The translations under genes were made by a program, and so were the position numbers. Shown in pieces: positions 35,814-42,650 of a stretch of DNA of 64,000 bases. Source of the stretch: DATHWB01 sp040880725 (GTDB lineage: Bacteria > Actinomycetota > Acidimicrobiia > Spongiisociales > ZC4RG35); assembly GCA_040880725.1 (NCBI GenBank), contig JBBDHV010000037.1, forward strand, positions 32,517 to 96,516. Reading direction: 5' to 3'. Under the pieces are notes generated by a model, which saw only the letters and a program-made list of their open reading frames with translations, searched no databases and was not told the origin of the DNA. Positions within the stretch are counted from its first letter, which is position 1. Each line of letters opens with the position of its first letter.

Positions 35814-35966
35814 AGTTGTCAAGGGCGATGAGTCAATGGCCTCGCTCATTGGTCCCGAGTACACACCCCCTCCCAGCGTCGAACGGACGAGTTCGTTGTG
35901 CATCTATCGCCGGCTACGTCGAGGGTCGATCCAATCGACGACCATGGACGAGAAGCGTGTCACACA

Positions 35967-36539
35967 ATGCGGGATCTGAGGCGAGTTACACCTGTGAGCG
36001 TGGACAGAGAGACCAAGGAGTCGCCGACCGATGCGGACCATCGGGTTCCGGTGGTGCGGACCTTCGACGGGTTCGTGCGTGAGCACGGGCGGCGACTGGT
36101 GGGTCTGGCGTACACGTTGTCGGGGAGCCGCAGTGCGGCCGAGGATCTGACGCAGGACGCTCTCCTCGCCGCCTACCGGCGGTGGGATGAGGTCAGTCAG
36201 ATGGACGACCCGGCAGCCTGGGTGCGCCGTGTCGTCGCGAATCGCTCGGTGTCCCACATCCGGCGGCGGATGTCGGAGGCGAAGGGCCTCACCCGCCTTG
36301 AGCTAGAGCGTCCGAGACCCGACGTCCCGCCGTTGTCCGCAGAGACCGAGGCGATCTGGGCGGAGGTCCGCCGTTTGCCACGCCGGCAGCGTCAGGTAAT
36401 CGCCCTCCGCTACTACGACCAGCTCTCGATGAGTGAGATCGCCGATGTTCTGGGCTGTTCGAAAGAGTCCGTGAACACCCACCTGCGGCGGGCGAGGACA
36501 ACCCTCGCACGCCGGCTGTCTGAAGGAGATGTGACATGA
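35967..36539 (+). CDS. ECF sigma factor (SigE-like group)
   Basis: A protein of about 190 residues. Region 2 is FDGFVREHGRRLVGLAYTLSGS to AAEDLTQDALLAAYRRWD, then AAWVRRVVANRSVSHIRRR. Region 4 is LPRRQRQVIALRYYDQLSMSEIADVLGCSKESVNTHLRRARTTL. ATG 35967 and GTG 35994 are both possible starts; the second has GAGGCGAG well placed upstream. The stop overlaps the next start (ATGA). It is divergent from the PadR operon. Confidence 0.85.
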   Translation: MRDLRRVTPVSVDRETKESPTDADHRVPVVRTFDGFVREHGRRLVGLAYTLSGSRSAAEDLTQDALLAAYRRWDEVSQMDDPAAWVRRVVANRSVSHIRRRMSEAKGLTRLELERPRPDVPPLSAETEAIWAEVRRLPRRQRQVIALRYYDQLSMSEIADVLGCSKESVNTHLRRARTTLARRLSEGDVT

Positions 36540-37627
36540 GTTCTTTGGAAGATCGACTGCATTCGGCAGGCCGGGAAACCCGGTCGGTGTTCGATCGGAT
36601 GCCGCTGCAGGCGGCCGATACGCCGTCGCCGCGGACCCGCGCCCTCGCCTTTGCGGGTGGTGTAGTCGTTGTGGCGTTGCTCATCGCCGTTCCCGCAGTG
36701 TTGTCGGGTGGCGAGCCGGTACCGTTTGGGTCTCCTGGGAGCCCTGAGAATCCGCCGATTGGAGCGACCACATCGGAACCGGCCACGTCAGTCGACGACA
36801 CGTCGGCAACGACAATCGCTCCCGCCCCGGTGTTCATCTGTGGTGGCGACCTTCCGGTGTCGGTGGAACTTCCCGACGACTTCGACGGACCGACCACCGG
36901 AGCGAGTCCGCAAGCGGCCGAACCGTTGGAGGATGGACAGCTCGGCGTGCACTGGACGGGACGAGACGGTTCGGTCGAGATCCGGTGGCCAACCGATCTT
37001 GGCTATCGGGGTGCCGATGTCGGGCCAATGGGTACGCCCGGGAACGTTTCCTTCGTTCTGTTCGGAACAGATGGCCCGGGAGTCTTCGCGGACAACCCAC
37101 ACGGATTCCCCGACTCGGAACAGGATTCGTTGGAATCCGACTGGGTCGCCAACGACTGTCACGTGGCCCAGCTGACGGTGTACGGGCCTGCCGGCAGCAC
37201 CGACGCATCCGTCGATACCGTCTTTGGGCCTGCGTCCGAGCCTTCAGTCCTTCGCCTCGCCCCCACGCTGCCACGACTCGGCGAGAACCAACTGGTCATC
37301 GAGACCCGGACGGTTGAGGTCCCGCCGGAGGTAGTGGTCTGTCAGGCCCCGTCGGAAGAACCCACGATCTCGGAAACAATCGCCGACCCAGTCGTCCATC
37401 CGACCCCAACCGAAGCCCTCCAAGCGTACGTCGAGACCGTCGATCGTTGGCCGAACCTCGGCTACTTCGAATTCGTCGAACCCGACGGAACGATCACTTA
37501 CGGGAAGGCCTTCGAACCCGACCCGATGACCGTCCCGACACCGGACGACGGACTCGTCATCGCAGTCTCAGTCGTACCCATGGGCGACGGATGGGCAGTC
37601 GACGGATGGGAGTCCAGCGGCTGCTGA
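36536..37627 (+). CDS. Single-pass membrane protein paired with ECF sigma factor
   Basis: A 363-residue protein with a cytoplasmic segment (MSSLEDRLHSAGRETRSVFDRMP), one membrane helix at about 38-58, a Pro/Thr/Ser linker and a large exported domain with Cys in FICGGDLPV, DCHVAQL and VVCQAP and at the C-terminus. Start overlaps the sigma gene by four bases. It is probably the sigma factor's anchor or sensor. No zinc anti-sigma motif or known domain is recognised. The N-terminal layout resembles the partner at 56582. Confidence 0.62.
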   Translation: MSSLEDRLHSAGRETRSVFDRMPLQAADTPSPRTRALAFAGGVVVVALLIAVPAVLSGGEPVPFGSPGSPENPPIGATTSEPATSVDDTSATTIAPAPVFICGGDLPVSVELPDDFDGPTTGASPQAAEPLEDGQLGVHWTGRDGSVEIRWPTDLGYRGADVGPMGTPGNVSFVLFGTDGPGVFADNPHGFPDSEQDSLESDWVANDCHVAQLTVYGPAGSTDASVDTVFGPASEPSVLRLAPTLPRLGENQLVIETRTVEVPPEVVVCQAPSEEPTISETIADPVVHPTPTEALQAYVETVDRWPNLGYFEFVEPDGTITYGKAFEPDPMTVPTPDDGLVIAVSVVPMGDGWAVDGWESSGC

Positions 37628-37993
37628 CCGCTCCAGGCAGCAGCGTGTGCAAGATCCGGCGGCTCCCGTTTGCGTTCGAGTGGAGAAGCGAACGTGCGAA
37701 AAGCCTTCACCTACATGGTTCCCCGCCTGATTACCACGCCACAATTGGCGTCAGGGCGACGATCTACTCCGCAGACCCCAATCTCCCGGCCATGTGAGTG
37801 ACCGGATGTTGCTCACAGCAGAAGTGGACGCCAGCACTGAGAACTACTCGTCTTCGATCCGGCTAATGAGATTCCCAGTGGTGGTCCGCCGGAGGAGTTC
37901 CTCGGAGTACCGTCCCTTGTCCATCGGGCCCACACCGAACTTCTCTGGCAGCACGACGCGACGGGGCGAGCATGGTCGGGCCGGCACGCAACG
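37628..37993. other. Intergenic stretch without a recognised gene
   Basis: Convergent space between the sigma-partner gene and the HAAS-type gene. Short open frames here look like chance. No terminator hairpin with a T-run was found. Confidence 0.5.
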
Positions 37994-38878
37994 TCAGCGA
38001 TCCCCCGAGGGATAGAGGTTGTCGGTCTGGTCAGGAGGATCATCGACCGGCGCCCCGTCGAGGCTGAAGTAGACGACACCTTCTCTCGTCCCGTATCCCC
38101 AGTTGCCTTCGAGCCGTTCCCGAATGTGATCGACGTCGAACGGTTGCCCGTTCTGGTCGTAGAGGCGGACCGCCTCGATCGGTTCGCCATCCGGCGTAGT
38201 GGCGGTGAGGTCTTCAGGGAGGATCGTGTGCACGTCTTCGAGGATCGCGTGTGTGACCGCGTCCTCACGCATGGAGACCCCTCGATCGGTGTAGAGGACA
38301 CCGCCGAGGAGGCTGCTTGCGAGCATCCACACCACTGCGGCGTTGAACAGCCCGTTGGTGACACGCCACATCGACTTCCCCGCCACCGTACGTTGGGCGG
38401 CGATTACCGACAGTGCAGTGAGCGCCGTGACAGCGACCAGCCCTCCGAGCGGACTGCCCTCGACCTGAGGGATCGGGAACCGCCGGAAGGCGAGATGATC
38501 GGCCCAGATCACGGCGGGGAGGGCGACGATCAGCCAGCCCCTGATCCCGACCCACACCGGGCGCACGTGTTGCCAGTGCACGCCGATCCGCTCGACGGTC
38601 GGGTGTCGACGGACGGCGTCCGCCCGGACGGCGAGTCGGTCGAACAGCCCCGACATCTGGATGCGCTCCCCGTCGAGGCCAGCCATCGTTCGGAACTCGG
38701 CCACGAACTCCTCGGGCGTCCCCAGTTCGGTTTCGATCTCCCGCTCGTCGATCTCGTCGAGATGGGCGGCGAGATCCTGGATGAGATCAGACCGCTCATC
38801 CTCTGGGAGATCCGCCAGGAGCGCGCGGACGCGATCGAGGTAGTGCTCGGCGGTCATCCGTGCGTGAGTGGTGTTCAT
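37994..38878 (-). CDS. HAAS-type (DUF1700-like) membrane protein
   Basis: A 294-residue protein. The N-terminal part (AEHYLDRVRALLADLPEDERSDLIQDLAAHLDEIDE, then ELGTPEEFVAEF) matches the HAAS helical domain that is found beside PadR regulators. Three or four membrane helices follow at about 110-215, and a C-terminal domain lies outside. The start overlaps the PadR gene stop by four bases. These pairs are thought to couple a membrane signal to PadR, but the signal is unknown. Confidence 0.75.
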   Translation of the reverse strand: MNTTHARMTAEHYLDRVRALLADLPEDERSDLIQDLAAHLDEIDEREIETELGTPEEFVAEFRTMAGLDGERIQMSGLFDRLAVRADAVRRHPTVERIGVHWQHVRPVWVGIRGWLIVALPAVIWADHLAFRRFPIPQVEGSPLGGLVAVTALTALSVIAAQRTVAGKSMWRVTNGLFNAAVVWMLASSLLGGVLYTDRGVSMREDAVTHAILEDVHTILPEDLTATTPDGEPIEAVRLYDQNGQPFDVDHIRERLEGNWGYGTREGVVYFSLDGAPVDDPPDQTDNLYPSGDR

Positions 38879-39210
38879 GAGATCGCCTCCTCATCGGTCT
38901 CCAGGAGCCGATCCATAACGGTGGTGAACTCAGCCCAGGTTTTCCGTGACGTGTCCAGTTGCTCTCTCCCAGAGCGGTTGATTCCGTAGTACTTGCGTGC
39001 CGGGCCCTCGTCGGACGGCACGATCTCCGACGTGAGCATGCCCGCGCCGTACAGGCGCCTGAGCGTCCCGTACACCGAGGCGTCACCCACTTCCTCCAGC
39101 CCCGCCTCTCGGAGCTTTCGCACCAGGTCGTATCCGTAGGTGCTCTCGCCCTCCAGCACGGCGAGCACCGCACTTTCGAGCACGCCTTTGAGCAGCTGGG
39201 TCGTGTCCAT
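38875..39210 (-). CDS. PadR-family transcriptional regulator
   Basis: A 111-residue PadR regulator of the short type. The winged helix is LLKGVLESAVLAVLEGESTYGYDLVRKLREAG, with VYGTLRRLYGAGMLTSE and KYYGINRSGREQL. AGGAGGAGAGG lies 6 to 16 bases before ATG 39210, an unusually strong ribosome-binding site. It forms a two-gene operon with the HAAS-type membrane protein and probably controls its own promoter. Confidence 0.87.
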   Translation of the reverse strand: MDTTQLLKGVLESAVLAVLEGESTYGYDLVRKLREAGLEEVGDASVYGTLRRLYGAGMLTSEIVPSDEGPARKYYGINRSGREQLDTSRKTWAEFTTVMDRLLETDEEAIS

Positions 39211-39518
39211 CGAGCCCTCTCCTCCTGACTACTACGCAATTCAGAATAGCACGGTATGCGCTCTACTGCCTCTATTCGCATATCGCCCCATCGATCGATG
39301 AAGGGCTCCGTTCATCGTGCCCAGGCTCGGGCGTTGCGCAACGGCCTTCTCAACGTCACTGAGGGCCACGGAATGGCGCTGCCAGACGCTCCGATCCCTT
39401 GCAGTCGGCTGACCGACGACGCCCGACGTCCACATCCCAGTGAGGACGGGATGCTCAGGGTCCGACTCACGCTCCGTGTTGAATGTCGATGCAAACCAGA
39501 CACGAGAGGTGAGATCCG
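39211..39518. other. Intergenic stretch between divergent genes
   Basis: Holds the PadR ribosome-binding site at its left end and GAGAGGTGAG before TTG 39519 at its right end. I see no gene and no clear operator. Confidence 0.45.
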
Positions 39519-40346
39519 TTGCCCAGTGAAGGAGCGAACGGAGCGGAATGGGCCGACCGGCAGGATCCAACCGGAGCAAGCCGGCGTAGCGTCGCTGGAA
39601 CGCCGTCCGAGGAGGTGACGGCCCTTCTGTCAGCGACCGGGTTCCCGACCGAGCAACTCGAGGCGTGGCGTCACGCCGGCCTCGCCTTGCAACGCGTCCT
39701 CGGTGCGTACGAACGGTGGGAGCCGCTGTGGGCGTTGGGCTGGTCGTACGGCTCGTTCAGTTCGGTCGATCTCTACGACGATGCTGTCCACCGAGTACAA
39801 AATGGTGATCCCGAGGGTGGGGAACAGCTCCTGGAGGATGGGTGGAACGAGGAGGATCGTCTCTCCGTGCAGCTGGTACGGCTTGCACAGATCTCCGTTC
39901 CCACAGACGCTCGGAAGAAGGTTGGGAACCGCCGCGCCGATCTGATCCGGAAGGCGCTCGAAGACCACAAGTCGGGCCGATTCCATGCGTCCGTTCCGGT
40001 CGTGATCGCCCAGACCGAGGGCATCGTCCGCGATGTCTTCGGGACCACGCCGTACAGCCCATACGGGGGACCATCTGACGACCTGACCGCCGTCGGTCAT
40101 CCGGAGGCGAGGGCGCTCTTCGATGCGGGCCGACGACCAAGGCCCCGAACCCACGTGGAAGACGACCCTCCCTTCCCGTCACGGCACGGCGTTCTGCACG
40201 GCCGATCCCTCGGCTACGACACGAGACGGAACTCAACGAAGGTTTTCGTGACGCTGTTCGCCGTCATCGAGGCGTGCGGCCAGCGACTGCGGACTATGTC
40301 GAGAGACAAGATCGACGCACTCGATCGGAAGGTTTTCGAAATCTGA
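39519..40346 (+). CDS. Hypothetical protein with a HEPN-like RHxxxH motif
   Basis: A 275-residue soluble protein. TTG 39519 is chosen because GAGAGGTGAG lies 7 bases upstream. The C-terminal third has PSRHGVLHGRSLGY followed by RRNSTKVFVTLFAVIEACGQRL. R222-x4-H227 fits the Rx4-6H motif of HEPN nucleases, and Asn/His-rich 'RHxxxHG' helices occur in proteins linked to abortive infection. The match is short, so HEPN membership is only a suggestion. No toxin/antitoxin partner gene adjoins it. Confidence 0.55.
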   Translation: MPSEGANGAEWADRQDPTGASRRSVAGTPSEEVTALLSATGFPTEQLEAWRHAGLALQRVLGAYERWEPLWALGWSYGSFSSVDLYDDAVHRVQNGDPEGGEQLLEDGWNEEDRLSVQLVRLAQISVPTDARKKVGNRRADLIRKALEDHKSGRFHASVPVVIAQTEGIVRDVFGTTPYSPYGGPSDDLTAVGHPEARALFDAGRRPRPRTHVEDDPPFPSRHGVLHGRSLGYDTRRNSTKVFVTLFAVIEACGQRLRTMSRDKIDALDRKVFEI

Positions 40347-40658
40347 ACCGGATCAGCCACCTCACCCAAGTGGGACCGAAGCCGGGCGGCTCCTGTCCTC
40401 GGTGGCGCGGGAGAGGGTACGTACCGTGCACCCACTCCGTAGTTGAACGGTTCCGATGAAGTGCATCCTCGTCATCGGATCACTGCTCTGGAGGACGGGC
40501 CCAGAAGCGTGGCGCCAGGATCGGCTCCGAATCCCGGACTGTCCAGCGTGGTCTCGCTCGGGCTGGTACCTGGATCAGCACCGACACTTCCCGATCCACA
40601 CGCGGCAGAAAGGCGGCGGTCAGGGACATCAGCAGCAATCTCATCTACCGAGAGAACG
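40347..40658. other. Intergenic stretch without a recognised gene
   Basis: No coding frame on either strand looks better than chance, and no strong hairpin was noticed. Confidence 0.45.
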
Positions 40659-40934
40659 CTATCTGGCGATGCTGTCGGTGTCCCTTGATGCGAGGTACCA
40701 CCACGTGACGCCGCCTGCGAGAAGCCCAACTGTGAGCGGGATGAGGATGTCGAACTGGTTGGCGAAACCCCAGTCCGACAGAGAGAACGCCGGGTTGCCC
40801 ATCACAGTGGTGCACCGTTCCCAACTCGACATTCCACCAACATCGGCACAGCCTGTCGGGAACAGAAACATGTAACCCCCGATGAAGGCGACGACGCCGA
40901 TGACCACCGAAGTCAACTTGTGTGAAGCTCTCAT
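40659..40934 (-). CDS. Small two-helix membrane protein
   Basis: A 91-residue protein starting MRASHKLTSVVIGVVAFIGGYMF. Two hydrophobic helices (about 8-27 and 62-82) flank a loop with two Cys (PTGCADVGG and WERCTTVMG), a pattern that suggests a disulfide outside the membrane. It has no recognised family. It stands alone, with 182 bases to the next gene. Confidence 0.5.
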   Translation of the reverse strand: MRASHKLTSVVIGVVAFIGGYMFLFPTGCADVGGMSSWERCTTVMGNPAFSLSDWGFANQFDILIPLTVGLLAGGVTWWYLASRDTDSIAR

Positions 40935-41116
40935 GACCAATGAACGCCCTTCCGAAGACGAAGGTTCCAGCGCCGGACCACCCGGGGGTGGTGCGACAGC
41001 TCGGGCGGAGTTCCAGCTAGCGCCGATCAATAGTTCTGTGCCAGCAACGCCCGGTTCGAGGAGCCGCACCGACCGGCACCACTCGTGCTGGGACGGCTCC
41101 CGTCTGGTTCGCCCTT

Positions 41117-41836
41117 CTAGCTACTGATCGATTGGTCCGCCGACATGGACTCTATCGATCCGAGCGCCCTGGCGAGACGGCCGTGGAAGTCGGGGGGATA
41201 GGAGTGGCCCACACCCTCGAGGAGCTCAATCTCCATAGGCCAGTCGACTCCCCGTATGATCTCGCTCAGCTTCTCGACATCTTCGGTGATGCGAGGGCGT
41301 TCTTCTGTGCCGAGGAAGATCACCGTGGCAACCGGTCCACCACTTGCCGGGGCTTCGGGCATCCCCCAGTGGAAGGTGGGGCAAACGAGGATCAGTCCTG
41401 CGGCAAGAACGCCTGCTCCGCATGCGAGGTGGGCCGCCAGTCCAGCCCCCTGGGAGAAGCCCCCGATCACTAGGTCACCCTCCGAGAGGTGGCCTGCCTC
41501 CTCGAGTTGAGTCATGACGTCGGCTTTGGCGCGCTCAAGATCGTGCCATCCATACCGTCCCGCCGCCGAGAGACGCTGGGTGGATTGGGGTGCGATGATG
41601 GTCCAGCCCGCTTCTGTGGCAGCTGTCCAGTGTTCGGTCTCCAACTCGGGTCTGGAGCCCGCCGCGTGGAGGACTACCAGGACCCGCCCGTCGCCGCTTC
41701 CCGTCGCGACCGGAGGAACCACCACGGGCTTTGGGTCGGGAGGCGGCGTCTTCGCCTCCAGGTCCCGGCAGCGTTCGAGCAGGATCTCCCATTCGGGGAG
41801 CTCGCGGAGTGGATCAAGGTCGGAGTCCCTGAGCAT
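41117..41836 (-). CDS. Alpha/beta hydrolase (phospholipase/carboxylesterase type), C-terminal part of a split gene
   Basis: A 239-residue hydrolase. The nucleophile elbow is IGGFSQGAGLA and the catalytic His is in GVGHSYPPDF; the acid is likely in the FLGTEERPRI stretch. The fold is that of the carboxylesterase/phospholipase family. The first 25 residues (MLRDSDLDPLRELPEWEILLERC) are not part of the hydrolase but of a TPR-linker that follows a Trp in related proteins. The TPR part is encoded just upstream in the same frame, separated by one TAG codon (41846-41848) and three codons. It may be one gene with an amber mutation. Confidence 0.7.
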   Translation of the reverse strand: MLRDSDLDPLRELPEWEILLERCRDLEAKTPPPDPKPVVVPPVATGSGDGRVLVVLHAAGSRPELETEHWTAATEAGWTIIAPQSTQRLSAAGRYGWHDLERAKADVMTQLEEAGHLSEGDLVIGGFSQGAGLAAHLACGAGVLAAGLILVCPTFHWGMPEAPASGGPVATVIFLGTEERPRITEDVEKLSEIIRGVDWPMEIELLEGVGHSYPPDFHGRLARALGSIESMSADQSISS

Positions 41837-41845
41837 GGTCCCCGA

Positions 41846-42061
41846 CTACCAGTGCCCCTTGTCGAGCGCTTCGCTGAAGGTGGCTACCGCCTGGTCGGTT
41901 TCGCCCAGACGGCTCAGGAGGCACATCCGCCAGAAGTGGAGGTCTTCGTCCTGGCTGTTGTCGGCAGGCTCAAAGTCCTCGATGATCTCGAGGGCTTCCT
42001 GGTACTGGCCCTCGAAGTAGTGGGCGAATAGTCGGTCCCGGATTTGGGCGAAGGAAGCCAT
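41846..42061 (-). CDS. TPR-like protein, N-terminal part of a split TPR/hydrolase gene
   Basis: A 71-residue helical protein starting MASFAQIRDRLFAHYFEGQYQEALEIIEDF and ending SEALDKGHW. The YQEALEIIEDF and DQAVATFSEALDKG helices are tetratricopeptide-like. The TAG stop is followed in the same frame, after three codons, by the ATG of the hydrolase gene. Similar proteins, as I recall them, carry the TPR, a Trp-rich linker and the hydrolase in one chain. Readthrough or re-initiation would produce both parts here. Confidence 0.55.
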   Translation of the reverse strand: MASFAQIRDRLFAHYFEGQYQEALEIIEDFEPADNSQDEDLHFWRMCLLSRLGETDQAVATFSEALDKGHW

Positions 42062-42214
42062 CTCGTTATCCAGCGTATCGGGTGGGTGCTCGGAGGGTGA
42101 CGTGTCCTCCGTCTGGGCAGGCTGCCCGGACTTCGACGCGAGCGAGATGCTGGGACGACCAAATAGCATTTTCGCTGCCGTAACGCCCACGGTCACGACT
42201 TCGGTGCAGCCCCC

Positions 42215-42418
42215 TTGATCTCCGAGGCTCGCAGAGCCGGGCTTCCGTTGGCCTTGGTGACGAATGGATCGTCCGACACCCAACGCAAGAAGCTCTCCAC
42301 CCTCGGTATCGATGCTTGGTTCGATGTCGTGGTGGTGTCAGGTGAGATCGGGGTAATGAAACCCGATCCGGTTGTCTTCGACCTGGTCTTAGAACGTTTC
42401 GCGGTCGATCCGGACTGA
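42215..42418 (+). pseudogene. HAD-hydrolase fragment
   Basis: A 67-codon frame with HAD motif II, LALVTNGSSDTQRKKLSTLGI, and motif III, VMKPDPVVFD. Motif I (DxDxT) and motif IV are absent, so both ends are missing. It ends abruptly after ERFAVDPD. It is most likely a leftover of a deleted gene. The intact HAD gene at 49076 is a distant relative, not its other half. Confidence 0.6.
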
Positions 42419-42500
42419 TCCCATGAGGAGTTCTGGCCAGCGATTGTTAGGCCGGTGGTGGGGTCTCGGCAGAAATACCGATATCTCCCGGCAGAGATAA

Positions 42501-42533
42501 CGAGAGCCCCGCACCAACCGTGCGGGGCTCTCG
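42501..42533. terminator. Strong hairpin, probable bidirectional terminator
   Basis: Arms at 42501-42514 and 42520-42533 pair perfectly over 14 bp with a 5-base loop, the strongest stem noticed in the window. A short TTCGT follows on the plus strand and TTATC on the minus strand. It lies past the stop of the kelch-type membrane protein gene (42651, minus strand), where a terminator is expected. Confidence 0.7.
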
Positions 42534-42650
42534 TTCGTGTGAGGAACTCGGTCGTGTCATGGACACGACCGTCCGGACGTTGAGAGTCGGCGCACTCATC
42601 GATCGTGTGGCTGTCGCCGAAACGGCCTGAGGCTCTCGCGAGTGCGTCTT

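Noticed and set aside
39211..39260. PadR operator in front of the second PadR gene
   Set aside because: A few AT-rich inverted bits exist, but no repeat as clear as the one at 35771, so no site is claimed.
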